A stretch of 64,000 bases of DNA from Litorisediminicola beolgyonensis (GCF_042679605.1 NZ_JBHTMU010000014.1:36147-100146), one strand, 5' to 3'. Counted from the stretch's first letter, positions 6,952 through 15,534 are shown. Translations and numbers: made by a program. Notes: a model not told the origin generated them from the letters alone.

Positions 6952-7803
6952 TTAGGCTTCGGTCCGCGCGCTCTCCCAGGCGAGAATCGCGCGCTTGACC
7001 GGCAGCCCCCAGTGATAGCCTCCGAGGCCGCCGGATTTCCGAAGCGCGCGGTGGCAGGGGATGAGGAGGCTGATCGGATTGCGCCCGACGGCCGTCCCGA
7101 CGGCGCGCACGGCCTTGGGGTGACCGATGGCGCTGGCGATCTCGGAATAGGTGGTGACGTGGCCCGAGGGCACGCGCATCAGGGCCTCCCAGACCTTGAT
7201 CTGAAACGGCGCTCCGATCAGCACAAGGCGCGCCTCGCCGGAGACGCCGAAAGCGGCGTCGACCCAGGCGCTCAACGCGGCGCGGTCCTCGCGGTAGCGC
7301 GCCGCAGGCCAGCGCGAGACGAGGTCGTCCATCGCCGCGTCCTCGGTCGTCTCGGCGGAAAAAGCGATCCCGCAGATGCCCCGATCCGTGCCCATGACGA
7401 GCGCCGCGCCGAAGGGGCTGTCGAACCAGCCCCAAGCGATCTCCAGCCCCGCGCCTCCAGTGGCGTAGTCGCCAGGCGCCATCGCCTCCCAGCGCAGGAA
7501 GAGGTCGTGGAGACGGCCCGTTCCCGAAAGACCGGTGGCATGCGCGGTCTCGAGGGTGGTGAACCGCTCGCGCAAGAGCGCGCGCGCATGATCGAGGGTC
7601 AGGTATTGCTGGTAGCGCTTCGGGCTGACCCCTGCCCAGCGCGAGAAGAGGCGCTGAAAATGCGCGGGGCTCATGTCCATCGCGGCGGCGATCTCGGTCA
7701 GCGTGGCCTGCGGTCCGAGCCGATCCACCGTCTCGATGGCCCGCGCCATGACATCGTAATGGTAGCGGCTGAACGCGGGCGTCTCAGGAGCGGCGACGGA
7801 CAT
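6952..7803 (-). CDS. Ada-like protein: AraC-type HTH fused to methylated-DNA--protein-cysteine methyltransferase
   Basis: 283 residues. The N-terminal third (to about 100) is an AraC-family double HTH (TLTEIAAAMDMSPAHFQRLFSRWAGVSPKRYQQ); the C-terminal part is an O6-alkylguanine transferase with acceptor Cys250 in IPCHRALRKSGGLGGY and the preceding VPSGHVTTYSEIA helix. Compared with E. coli Ada it lacks the N-terminal zinc/methylphosphotriester domain, so it should repair O6-methylguanine but cannot sense phosphotriesters in the classical way. The frame is open much further upstream; ATG at 7803 was chosen because it starts just before the HTH. ATG at 7836 is an alternative. Divergent from nth. 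Confidence 0.9.
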   Translation of the reverse strand: MSVAAPETPAFSRYHYDVMARAIETVDRLGPQATLTEIAAAMDMSPAHFQRLFSRWAGVSPKRYQQYLTLDHARALLRERFTTLETAHATGLSGTGRLHDLFLRWEAMAPGDYATGGAGLEIAWGWFDSPFGAALVMGTDRGICGIAFSAETTEDAAMDDLVSRWPAARYREDRAALSAWVDAAFGVSGEARLVLIGAPFQIKVWEALMRVPSGHVTTYSEIASAIGHPKAVRAVGTAVGRNPISLLIPCHRALRKSGGLGGYHWGLPVKRAILAWESARTEA

Positions 7804-7869
7804 GGGCGGGGTCTCCGAAAGGTCTCGCCCGGTCATAGCAAGTCCGGGACCACGGGCGCGACCCGGATA

Positions 7870-7898
7870 TTGCGCAAGCGGCACCGGGCGGGCATAGA
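7870..7898 (+). promoter_or_regulatory. Candidate promoter for leaderless nth transcript
   Basis: TTGCGC (7870-7875), 17-base spacer, CATAGA (7893-7898), with the nth ATG eight bases after the -10 box. No Shine-Dalgarno sequence precedes that ATG, consistent with a transcript starting at the start codon. Confidence 0.4.
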
Positions 7899-7905
7899 GC
7901 GTCGG

Positions 7906-8550
7906 ATGGCCAAGCAGCTCGATTATCACACGATCCGCGAGATCTTCACCCGCTTTCGCGACGCCGAGCCCGAGCCCAAGGGCGAGCTCGAGCACGTGAA
8001 CGCCTATACGCTTGTCGTGGCCGTCGCGCTGTCGGCGCAGGCGACCGATGCGGGGGTGAACAAGGCAACCCGCGCGCTTTTCGAGATCGCCGATACGCCG
8101 GAAAAGATGCTGGCGCTCGGCAAAGAGGGTCTGATCGAGCACATCAAGACGATCGGGCTCTACCGCAACAAGGCCAAGAACGTCATCAAGCTCAGCCGCA
8201 TCTTGGTCGAGGAGTATGGCGGCACCGTCCCCTCGTCGCGTGCCGCGCTCGAGGGCCTTCCCGGCGTGGGCCGCAAGACCGCGAATGTCGTGCTGAACAT
8301 GTGGTGGCGGCATCCGGCGCAGGCGGTCGACACCCATATCTTCCGGCTCGGCAACCGCGCGGGCATCGCGCCGGGCAAGGACGTCGTCGCGGTCGAGCGC
8401 GCCATCGAAGACAATATTCCGGCAGAGTTCCAGCTTCACGCGCATCACTGGATGATCCTGCACGGCCGTTACATCTGCGTCGCGCGCAAGCCCAAATGCG
8501 GGGCCTGCCTGATCCGCGACCTCTGCGCTTTCGAGGACAAGACCGAATGA
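7906..8550 (+). CDS. nth: Endonuclease III
   Basis: 214 residues, the normal Nth length. This bifunctional DNA glycosylase/AP lyase removes oxidised pyrimidines in base excision repair. The helix-hairpin-helix LPGVGRKTANVVL carries the catalytic lysine, VDTHIFR the catalytic aspartate, and the C-terminal C-x6-C-x2-C-x5-C (CVARKPKCGACLIRDLC) holds the 4Fe-4S cluster. The frame is open far upstream, but MAKQLDYHTIREIF is the canonical N-terminus. The stop overlaps the PfkB kinase start (ATGA), so the two are co-transcribed. No ribosome site is seen before the ATG (see the promoter entry). Confidence 0.97.
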   Translation: MAKQLDYHTIREIFTRFRDAEPEPKGELEHVNAYTLVVAVALSAQATDAGVNKATRALFEIADTPEKMLALGKEGLIEHIKTIGLYRNKAKNVIKLSRILVEEYGGTVPSSRAALEGLPGVGRKTANVVLNMWWRHPAQAVDTHIFRLGNRAGIAPGKDVVAVERAIEDNIPAEFQLHAHHWMILHGRYICVARKPKCGACLIRDLCAFEDKTE

Positions 8551-9536
8551 AGACCTATCAAGTCGTGGGCATCGGCAACGCGATTGTCGACGTGATCAGC
8601 CGTGCCGAGGATGCGTTTCTCGACAATATGGGCATCGGCAAGGGCATCATGCAGCTTGTCGAGCGCGAGCGGGCCGAGATGCTTTACGGCGCGATGGAGG
8701 GCCGGGTGCAGGCCCCCGGCGGGTCGGTGGCCAACACGCTCGCGGGTCTCGGCAATCTGGGGCTGCGCACCGGGTTCGTCGGGCGCGTCCGCGATGACGG
8801 CCTGGGGCGCTTCTACGCCAAGGCGATGGAGGAAGGCGGCACCGAGTTCCTCAACCCGCCCGTGCCGGATGGCGAATTGCCGACCTCGCGCTCGATGATC
8901 TTCGTGTCGCCCGATGGCGAGCGCTCGATGAACACCTATCTCGGCATCTCCGCCGAGCTTGGCGCCGAGGACGTGGATGACGCGGTCGCGCGCGAGGCCG
9001 AGCTGGTCTTTCTCGAGGGCTATCTCTTCGACAAGCCGAAGGGGAAAGAGGCCTTCATCAAGATGGCCCGCGCCTGCCGCGATGCGGGCGGCACCGCCGG
9101 GATCGCGATCTCGGACCCGTTTTGCGTGGAGCGGCACCGCGACGACTTCCTGCGGCTCATCGCCGAGGAGCTGGATTTCGTGATCGGCAACGAGGCCGAG
9201 ATCCGCGCGCTCTACCAGGAGGGCGATCTCGAGACCGATCTGGAACAAGTCGCGGCGCTCTGCCCTCTGGTCGTCTGCACCCGCTCGGGCGATGGCGTGA
9301 CGATCCTGCGGGAGGGCACGCGCACCGATGTCCCGGTGGAGAAGGTCGTGCCCGTCGATGCCACCGGCGCGGGCGACCAGTTCGCCGCCGGGTTCCTTTA
9401 TGGGCTGGTGACCGGCCGCTCGATGGAAGAGGCCGGGCGCATGGGCTGCATCGCCGCGGGCGAGGTGATCTCGCATGTCGGGCCGCGGCCCGAGGCGAAG
9501 CTCGCGACGCTGTTCGCCGAGGCCGGGCTGGGCTGA
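8547..9536 (+). CDS. PfkB-family carbohydrate kinase, adenosine kinase-like
   Basis: 329 residues, ribokinase fold. Motif 1 GGSVANTLAGLGNLG and motif 2 DATGAGDQFAAGFLYG (catalytic aspartate in GAGD) are clear. The N-terminus (YQVVGIGNAIVDVI) and SDPFCVERHRDDF segment resemble the adenosine kinase-like branch common in alphaproteobacteria. It would phosphorylate a nucleoside or sugar with ATP in the cytoplasm; the exact substrate cannot be fixed from the sequence. Four-base overlap with nth suggests translational coupling. Confidence 0.9.
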   Translation: MKTYQVVGIGNAIVDVISRAEDAFLDNMGIGKGIMQLVERERAEMLYGAMEGRVQAPGGSVANTLAGLGNLGLRTGFVGRVRDDGLGRFYAKAMEEGGTEFLNPPVPDGELPTSRSMIFVSPDGERSMNTYLGISAELGAEDVDDAVAREAELVFLEGYLFDKPKGKEAFIKMARACRDAGGTAGIAISDPFCVERHRDDFLRLIAEELDFVIGNEAEIRALYQEGDLETDLEQVAALCPLVVCTRSGDGVTILREGTRTDVPVEKVVPVDATGAGDQFAAGFLYGLVTGRSMEEAGRMGCIAAGEVISHVGPRPEAKLATLFAEAGLG

Positions 9537-9548
9537 TCCGGCCCCGCG

Positions 9549-9932
9549 TCAGAGATTGACGACCGCGCTGTCCCAGAGCTCGGACAGCGACGCCTCGCCC
9601 AAGCGCAGAAGCCGCGCGAGTACGGCAGCCAGCGCGACGCTGTCCTGCCGATCGACGCAGGCGCCCACGTCCCGCGCCACCGCGACGATGCCGTCCAGAC
9701 CGATCTGACCGGCGATGGCGCCCAGCGCGCGCACGCAGCGGCGCAATTCCTGCAGCTCGCCGCCGCGCCACAGGCGCTCGGCCTGCCCGAGGCGCAGCGC
9801 CAGTTCCTCCATCGCGCGGCAGAGCATGTCCTCGGCCTCGCGCAGGCCGACATCGGCGTAGAGAAGATTGAGGCGGTCATGATCGAGGCGGACCTGCTCT
9901 TTGCAGGCCGAAATCGTGAGAGCGGTCGTCAT
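9549..9932 (-). CDS. Small all-helical protein, degenerate Hpt-like
   Basis: 127 residues, no signal peptide or membrane helix. ATG at 9932 has an AAGGA site seven bases away. I do not recognise a named family. The segment LRRCVRALGAIAGQIGL..IVAVARDVGACVDRQDSVALAAVLARLLRLG has the spacing of a histidine-phosphotransfer helical bundle (in Hpt: AH.LKG.A...G...L......E....), but the histidine position is occupied by Arg/Val, so it could not be phosphorylated in the usual way. It is divergent from the carbonic anhydrase gene across a region with an inverted repeat. The Hpt relationship is inference. Confidence 0.6.
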   Translation of the reverse strand: MTTALTISACKEQVRLDHDRLNLLYADVGLREAEDMLCRAMEELALRLGQAERLWRGGELQELRRCVRALGAIAGQIGLDGIVAVARDVGACVDRQDSVALAAVLARLLRLGEASLSELWDSAVVNL

Positions 9933-9997
9933 CGGATCGTCCTTCTTCCAGTTCCCGTACACCCAAGGCTCTTTATGACAGATCGCACTTCCCAAAT

Positions 9998-10040
9998 GAT
10001 TGCCGGGTATGGATTGTTGGGGTCGAATCTTTCGGCAATC
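9998..10040. promoter_or_regulatory. Inverted repeat GATTGCCG...CGGCAATC between divergent genes
   Basis: A perfect 8-base inverted repeat (9998-10005 and 10033-10040, 27 bases apart) lies in the 151-base region between the leftward Hpt-like gene and the carbonic anhydrase gene, about 45 bases before the latter. It may be a regulator-binding site or a leader hairpin. Confidence 0.4.
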
Positions 10041-10083
10041 CGGCGTATCCGGTTAACCCAGACAGGGATAGGGAGAAGACCAG

Positions 10084-10737
10084 ATGCATCGTGCCAAGCC
10101 GCTGCCGAGCTACCTCGTCCAGCGCTATCACGGCTGGAAAGCAACGACCTATTCCGAGAACAGCGCGTGGTATCGGCGGCTCGCGGATGAGGGGCAGCGC
10201 CCCCGGGCCATGGTTATTTCCTGCTGCGACAGCCGCGTGCATGTCACCTCGATCTTCGGGGCCGACCAGGGCGAGTTCTTCATCCACCGCAACATCGCGA
10301 ATCTGGTGCCGCCCTATCAGCCCGACGGCAACCAGCACGGCACCTCTGCGGCGGTGGAATACGCGGTAACGGCGCTCAAGGTCGCGCATCTGATCGTGCT
10401 TGGGCATTCAAGCTGCGGCGGGGTGCAAGGATGTCTCGACATGTGCACGGGCAAGGCCCCGGCGCTTGAGGAGGCGTCGAGTTTCGTCGGGCGCTGGATG
10501 GATATATTGAGGCCGGGCTACGAGCGCGTGAAGTCGCGCAATCTCGGCGAGAGCGAGGCCGCGAGTGCCTTGGAGCGCGAGGCGGTTCTGGTCAGTCTCG
10601 ACAACCTGATGACGTTCCCCTTCGTGGAAGAGGCCGTCCTTGCGGGCAAGCTGTCGCTGCACGGTCTCTGGACCGATATCGGTGCCGGCGGGCTGGAGTA
10701 TTACGACACCGCCACCGAGCGTTTTCTGCCGATCTGA
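10084..10737 (+). CDS. Beta-class carbonic anhydrase
   Basis: 217 residues. It interconverts CO2 and bicarbonate with a zinc ion held by Cys47, His108 and Cys111 (ISCCDSRV and GHSSCGG), with the Asp49-Arg51 dyad. FFIHRNIANLVPP and SAAVEYAVTALKV complete the family signature. No signal peptide, so cytoplasmic. GGGAGAAG lies ten bases before the ATG at 10084. It is transcribed alone, divergent from the Hpt-like gene and convergent with a small unknown gene. Confidence 0.96.
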   Translation: MHRAKPLPSYLVQRYHGWKATTYSENSAWYRRLADEGQRPRAMVISCCDSRVHVTSIFGADQGEFFIHRNIANLVPPYQPDGNQHGTSAAVEYAVTALKVAHLIVLGHSSCGGVQGCLDMCTGKAPALEEASSFVGRWMDILRPGYERVKSRNLGESEAASALEREAVLVSLDNLMTFPFVEEAVLAGKLSLHGLWTDIGAGGLEYYDTATERFLPI

Positions 10738-10746
10738 CGGTCGGCG

Positions 10747-11046
10747 TCAGGCCAGATCGCCCGTCATCCCAGACGCGTGAACCCGGATCGCCGGGCGGCC
10801 AAGCCGGGCCGAGAGGTCCGAGAGCGGGCATCCGAGATCGCGTCCGGTGCAGACCGCGCGGCCCGACATCTCTTCGAGAATGACGAGGCGGCCGGACCGG
10901 AAGCTCAGCTGGTAGCCCTTTTCCGCCAATTCGCGGGTCAGGGCGGTCCAGTCGGTCGCGCGGGACAGGATCGGAGCGAGGAAGCGCGCGAACAGCGCGC
11001 GGGTTTCGCAATCAAGGGGGTTGGGAAGATCGGGATCGGGCATCAT
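10747..11046 (-). CDS. Hypothetical protein, 99 residues
   Basis: Not recognised. The frame is open to 11151, but ATG at 11046 has a near-perfect GAGGAGG ribosome site; a second ATG follows immediately. The protein is mixed alpha/beta and soluble: LTRELAEKGYQLSFRSGRLVILEEMSGRAVCTGRDLGCPLSDLSARLGRP suggests a helix, two beta strands and a cap. Such small proteins recur in Rhodobacteraceae but I cannot give a role. It is convergent with the carbonic anhydrase gene (9 bases). Confidence 0.65.
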   Translation of the reverse strand: MMPDPDLPNPLDCETRALFARFLAPILSRATDWTALTRELAEKGYQLSFRSGRLVILEEMSGRAVCTGRDLGCPLSDLSARLGRPAIRVHASGMTGDLA

Positions 11047-11438
11047 GGCCACCTCCTCAGCACTCGGGACTGCGTCAAGGCTACGACAGGTTTCCGGCTC
11101 AATTAGGGCCGAGCCGGACCTTTTCCGCGGCCTGTGCCCAGAAAAGCGCATCGGGCGTTAGACCAGCGTCAGCCTTGAAGCGACGTTTTCCAGAGAATGC
11201 GGGCGGCTTTGATCCGGTTCCGAAAAATTTCTTCCTTGGGAATGGCTTACCGTTTCCGTGTCGCGAATGCCGCCCTCGTCGCAGGCGCTCTCCTCCCGAG
11301 ACCGCCGCCCGGATCGGTGTCTTTCCCGCGTCGCAGGGCAGCGGTCGGAGCACCTCCGGTCGCCCTGTGGGCGAACGAGAAACCGCCGCCCGCAATGGCG
11401 GACGGCGGCGACATTCTCGGAGCGATGATCGCGCCCGG
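11047..11438. other. Intergenic region between asd and a small unknown gene
   Basis: 392 bases with no convincing gene; open frames here overlap asd or lack ribosome sites. It must hold the promoter of the 10747-11046 gene and the terminator of asd (11376-11408). Nothing else stands out. Confidence 0.5.
11376..11408 (-). terminator. Rho-independent terminator of asd
   Basis: On the minus strand CCGCCGTCCGC / GCGGGCGGCGG (11 pairs, one G-T, loop CATT) is followed by TTTCTC. It lies about 30 bases beyond the asd stop. Confidence 0.7.
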
Positions 11439-12461
11439 TCAGCCCTTCTTGAGCACCCGGTTGCCCAGCGTCTCGGCGATCTGGACCGCGTTCAGGGCGG
11501 CGCCCTTGCGCAGGTTGTCGGAGACGCACCAGAGGTTCAGGCCGTTCTCGATCGTGCTGTCCTGGCGGATGCGGCTGATGAAGGTGGCGAAATCGCCCAC
11601 GCATTCGATCGGCGTGACGTAGCCGCCATCCTCGCGCTTGTCGACGACCATGATGCCCGGCGCTTCGCGCAGGATGTCTCGGGCCTCGTCCTCGTCGAGG
11701 AACTCTTCGAACTCGAGGTTGATCGCTTCGGCATGGCCGACAAACACCGGCACGCGCACGCAGGTCGCGGTGACCTTGATCGACGGATCGACGATCTTCT
11801 TGGTCTCGGCGACCATCTTCCACTCTTCCTTGGTCGACCCGTCTTCGAGGAAGACGTCGATATGCGGAATGACGTTGAAGGCGATCTGCTTCTGGAACTT
11901 CTTCGGCTTGACGTCGTCGGTCGGGTTGTAAACCGCCTTGGTCTGATCCCAGAGCTCGTCCATGCCCTCTTTGCCCGCGCCCGACACCGACTGGTAGGTA
12001 GAGACGACGACGCGCTTGATCCGCGCCCGGTCATGCAGCGGCTTCAGCGCGACGACCATCTGCGCGGTCGAGCAGTTGGGGTTGGCGATGATGTTCTTCT
12101 TCGAATACCCCTCGACCGCTTCGGGATTCACCTCGGGCACGACCAGCGGCACGTCCGGGTCGTATCGGTAGAGCGAGGAGTTATCGATCACGATGCAGCC
12201 CGCCTTGGCGGCGATCGGCGCGTATTTCTTGGTGGCGTCCGACCCGATGGCGAAAAGCGCGATGTCCCAGCCGGTGAAATCGAACTGGTCGATGTCCCGC
12301 ACCTTGAGGGTCTTCTCGCCGAAGCTCACTTCGGTGCCCTGCGACCGGCGCGAGGCCAGCGGTGCCAGTTCGTCCACCGGGAAGCCGCGCTCGGCCAGAA
12401 TGTTCAGCATTTCTCGGCCCACATTGCCCGTGGCGCCTGCGACGACGACCTTGTATCCCAT
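11439..12461 (-). CDS. asd: Aspartate-semialdehyde dehydrogenase
   Basis: 340 residues. It reduces beta-aspartyl phosphate to aspartate semialdehyde with NADPH, at the branch point of lysine/DAP, threonine and methionine synthesis. VVAGATGNVGREML is the NADP-binding loop, NPNCSTAQMVVALKPLH contains the catalytic cysteine, and GHAEAINLEF... the catalytic histidine region. ATG at 12461 has AAAAGGAACG upstream; the frame is open to 12521 but the N-terminus MGYKVVVAGATG is canonical. Monocistronic by its own terminator. dapD and dapE lie 3 and 8 kb away. Confidence 0.97.
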   Translation of the reverse strand: MGYKVVVAGATGNVGREMLNILAERGFPVDELAPLASRRSQGTEVSFGEKTLKVRDIDQFDFTGWDIALFAIGSDATKKYAPIAAKAGCIVIDNSSLYRYDPDVPLVVPEVNPEAVEGYSKKNIIANPNCSTAQMVVALKPLHDRARIKRVVVSTYQSVSGAGKEGMDELWDQTKAVYNPTDDVKPKKFQKQIAFNVIPHIDVFLEDGSTKEEWKMVAETKKIVDPSIKVTATCVRVPVFVGHAEAINLEFEEFLDEDEARDILREAPGIMVVDKREDGGYVTPIECVGDFATFISRIRQDSTIENGLNLWCVSDNLRKGAALNAVQIAETLGNRVLKKG

Positions 12462-12650
12462 CTTCGCTCGTTCCTTTTCGACTCCGCGCAGCCCGACGGG
12501 GCGGCGATTTCGCGCCTCCATACTGCAGGAGCGGTAGGGACAAAAGGGCCAAGACGTGGTTTCCGGGTCACGCCTCGGGGCGTAAATGCCGCAAAACCGG
12601 GCAGAGATAAGTGGAATCCCGCCGTTTTTCGCAGGTGCGGTGTGACGCTA

Positions 12651-12679
12651 TTGTCCATTCCTTAGGCGGTCGCATATAG
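12651..12679 (+). promoter_or_regulatory. Candidate promoter for the CapD-like gene
   Basis: TTGTCC (12651-12656), 17 bases, ATATAG (12674-12679); one base on, TATAGC is an alternative -10. It would start transcription about 20 bases before the GTG at 12709. Confidence 0.45.
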
Positions 12680-12708
12680 CTGCATCAAGTTGTGACCGGA
12701 CCCGGAGC

Positions 12709-14664
12709 GTGTTGTCCGGGGATAATACACCAGACCTGACGCCGTCGGCAGTACGGCAAGGGGACAGAAGGCATTATCGGGGCATGCTATACAGACTTGC
12801 GACGTCGCTCACGCGAGAGCAGAAATCCGCATTCTTCCTCGTCATCGACGGACTTGCAGTCTCCCTCGCGCTCTTGCTGGCGGTTCTCCTTCAGGGACGC
12901 GCCGCCGAGGCCTATAGCGAGATACTTCCGCTTCTCCTGCTGACCACCGCCGCGGGCCTCGTCCTGTCGCGCGTGCTCTGCCTAAACCGCATCAAGCTCA
13001 ACGCCTACGAGGGTCGGAGCCTGATGCTGACCGGCGCCTATGCCGGCGCGGTGACCGTGGCGGCCATCGTCGCGGACCGCCTTGTCGGGCCGGGGCTCGT
13101 CGGCGAGACCTTCATGATCTTCGCCTTCGTCACCGTCACCTTGGCGGCGGCGTGGCGTATCCTGCTGCGCCAGCTGGTGCTCGAAATCTACCGCCGGGGC
13201 GGACAGCACCTTCGGGTTCTGATCTACGGCGCCGGACAGACCGGACAGCAGCTGGCCGCGGCGCTGCACTCGGACAACCAGATCCAGCCCGTCGCCTTCG
13301 TCGACGACAACCCGACGCTTCAGACCCTGAAGATCGGCGGTCTAACCGTGCACGCGCCGACGCAGATCAAGTCTCTGGTGGCACGGAAGAAGGTCGACCG
13401 GGTCGTGCTGGCGATGCCCTCGATCAGCCAGCCGCGACAGGCGCATATCGCCCACGGGCTGCGGCAGCTTGGGATCGAGGTCTACGCGCTGCCGTCCTTT
13501 GCCGAGCTTGTCGGCAACCCGGGCGAATTGCGCCGTCGCGCGGTTCCGGTGTCGCCAGAAGATCTGCTTGGCCGCAACCGGCTTGAATCGGAGCTGCCGG
13601 GCGTCAGCGATGCCTATAGCGGCCGCCGCATTCTGATCTCCGGCGCGGGCGGCTCCATCGGGTCCGAGCTTTGCCGTCAGGTCGTGGCCTGCAAGCCCGA
13701 CTGCCTCGTGATCCTCGATCAGTCCGAGCTGGCGCTCTACACCATCGACAAGGAACTGCGCGATCTCGCTCCGAAGCTGCACATCGTCCCGGTTCTGGCG
13801 TCCGTCCTCGACGATGCCGTGATGCGTGAAACGCTGGACGCGCATGCCATCGACGTCGTCCTCCATGCCGCGGCCTACAAGCATGTGCCGCTGGTCCAGT
13901 CCAACGTCCTCGCCGGGCTCCGGAACAACGTGATCGGCACCAAGGTGCTGGCCGACGCGGCCCGCGACGCCGGGGTCGAGCGATTCATTCTGGTCTCCTC
14001 GGACAAGGCCGTGCGACCCACGAACGTCATGGGCGCCTCCAAGCGTCTTGCCGAACTGGTGGTCCAGGACCTCGCCACACGCTCGTCCGGCACCCGGTTT
14101 TCGATGGTGCGTTTCGGCAACGTGCTGGGCTCGTCCGGCTCAGTGATCCCACTCTTCGAAGAGCAGATCGAGCGGGGCGGTCCGATCACCCTCACCGACC
14201 CGAAGGTCACGCGCTACTTCATGACCATCTCCGAAGCCGCGCGGCTTGTGCTTCTTGCAGGCTCCTTCGCGCGCGGCGGCGATCTCTTCGTGCTCGACAT
14301 GGGCAAGCCCGTTCCGATCCGCAAACTGGCGCGCCAGATGGTCGAGGGCGCGGGCTTCACCGTGAAGGACAGCAACAACCCGCAAGGCGATATCGAGATC
14401 AAGATCACCGGACTGCGCCCTGGCGAGAAGCTGCACGAAGAGCTGTTGATCTCGCCCGACATGCTCACCACGCCGCATCCGAAGATTCTGCGCGCGCAGG
14501 AGAGCTACCTGTCCGAGATCGAGATGGCCAATGCGCTGCGCGAGCTGCGCCGTGCCATCACCTCGCTCGACGAAGGTCTGGCCCATGACGTGATCCACCG
14601 CTGGGTGGAGCGCGCCGAGGAGCCCGCAGAAAGCGCCACCGGCACCGACGACAAACGGTCGTGA
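12709..14664 (+). CDS. Membrane-bound nucleotide-sugar 4,6-dehydratase, CapD/WbpM/PglF type
   Basis: 651 residues. N-terminal transmembrane helices (about 38-160) are followed by a CoA-binding-like Rossmann domain (RVLIYGAGQTG at about 169) and a catalytic SDR domain (LISGAGGSIGSE at about 308). The SDR tyrosine is replaced by Met441 ahead of Lys445 (VMGASK), with SSDKA at 430, which is the hallmark of long-form WbpM/PglF UDP-GlcNAc 4,6-dehydratases. These make UDP-4-keto-6-deoxy sugars for surface polysaccharides. GTG at 12709 (GGAG just upstream) is used here; TTG at 12712 or ATG at 12784 are possible. Monocistronic; likely serves the polysaccharide pathway together with the 53-64 kb genes. 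Confidence 0.9.
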   Translation: MLSGDNTPDLTPSAVRQGDRRHYRGMLYRLATSLTREQKSAFFLVIDGLAVSLALLLAVLLQGRAAEAYSEILPLLLLTTAAGLVLSRVLCLNRIKLNAYEGRSLMLTGAYAGAVTVAAIVADRLVGPGLVGETFMIFAFVTVTLAAAWRILLRQLVLEIYRRGGQHLRVLIYGAGQTGQQLAAALHSDNQIQPVAFVDDNPTLQTLKIGGLTVHAPTQIKSLVARKKVDRVVLAMPSISQPRQAHIAHGLRQLGIEVYALPSFAELVGNPGELRRRAVPVSPEDLLGRNRLESELPGVSDAYSGRRILISGAGGSIGSELCRQVVACKPDCLVILDQSELALYTIDKELRDLAPKLHIVPVLASVLDDAVMRETLDAHAIDVVLHAAAYKHVPLVQSNVLAGLRNNVIGTKVLADAARDAGVERFILVSSDKAVRPTNVMGASKRLAELVVQDLATRSSGTRFSMVRFGNVLGSSGSVIPLFEEQIERGGPITLTDPKVTRYFMTISEAARLVLLAGSFARGGDLFVLDMGKPVPIRKLARQMVEGAGFTVKDSNNPQGDIEIKITGLRPGEKLHEELLISPDMLTTPHPKILRAQESYLSEIEMANALRELRRAITSLDEGLAHDVIHRWVERAEEPAESATGTDDKRS

Positions 14665-14666
14665 CC

Positions 14667-14686
14667 CCGGCCCGCTGACGGGCCGG
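14667..14686. terminator. GC-rich hairpin between convergent genes
   Basis: CCGGCCCG-CTGA-CGGGCCGG, an 8-pair stem directly after the CapD-like stop. There is no T-tract, so its terminator role is inferred from its convergent position. Confidence 0.5.
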
Positions 14687-14697
14687 AGTGCATCCGA

Positions 14698-15534
14698 TCA
14701 CCGGTCGGGAACGATGTCGCGCGGCGGGGCCGGCTTCCACTCTTCCAGAATGGCCATCGCCTCTTCGGCGCTTTCCGCGTAGCGGAAGAGGTCGAGATCG
14801 GTGGCGCTGATCGTTCCGGCGCGGGCGAGCGCATCCCAGTTGACGATCTCCTCCCAGAACGATTTGCCGAAGAGGATGATCGGCACCTGCTTCATCCGTC
14901 CCGTCTGCACGAGCGTCAGGGTCTCGAACAGCTCGTCGAGCGTCCCGAAACCGCCGGGAAAGACGCAGACCGCGCGGGCGCGCATCAGGAAATGCATCTT
15001 CCGGATCGCGAAATAGTGGAAGTTGAAGGACAGGTCGGGCGTCACGTAGCTGTTGGGCGCCTGCTCGTGCGGGAGCACGATATTGAGACCGATCGAGCGC
15101 CCGCCTGCCTCGGCCGCACCGCGATTGCCCGCTTCCATCACACCCGGTCCGCCGCCCGTCGCGATCACCCATTCGCGGCCGCCACCCTTGAGCGAATGCT
15201 CGGTCACCTTCCGGGCGAAGGCGCGGGCCTCGTCGTAGAACCGCGAGAGGTCGGCGAGCGTCTCGGAGCGCGCGTCGTCGGGCGTCGCCGGAATGCGGGC
15301 ACCGCCGAAGAGCACGACGGTCGTGTCGATCCCGGCCTCGTCGAGCAGAAGATCGAACTTCAGGAGCTCGAGCTGCAGCCGAACCGGGCGCAATTCGCGG
15401 CGACAGAGGAAATCGTCATCCGCGAAAGCCAGGCGATAGGCGGGGTTGAGCGTCTGCGGCGTTTCCGGCACCTCGGTCGCGGTGCGGCGGTCCCGCCCGG
15501 CGTCACGGAAGGCGCTTTCGCTCTGATCGGTCAT
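14698..15534 (-). CDS. LOG family protein (TIGR00730-type nucleotide 5'-monophosphate phosphoribohydrolase)
   Basis: 278 residues. The LOG motif PGGFGTLDE and the upstream GGGPGVMEAGNRGA loop identify a lysine-decarboxylase-like/LOG fold enzyme, which cleaves N6-modified or plain nucleoside monophosphates to base and ribose 5-phosphate. The roughly 85-residue N-terminal extension places it in the larger subgroup near PpnN rather than the 190-residue plant-type LOG. ATG at 15534. Divergent from dapD over 137 bases that contain a CTAACC/GGTTAG inverted repeat (15556-15573). Confidence 0.9.
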   Translation of the reverse strand: MTDQSESAFRDAGRDRRTATEVPETPQTLNPAYRLAFADDDFLCRRELRPVRLQLELLKFDLLLDEAGIDTTVVLFGGARIPATPDDARSETLADLSRFYDEARAFARKVTEHSLKGGGREWVIATGGGPGVMEAGNRGAAEAGGRSIGLNIVLPHEQAPNSYVTPDLSFNFHYFAIRKMHFLMRARAVCVFPGGFGTLDELFETLTLVQTGRMKQVPIILFGKSFWEEIVNWDALARAGTISATDLDLFRYAESAEEAMAILEEWKPAPPRDIVPDR

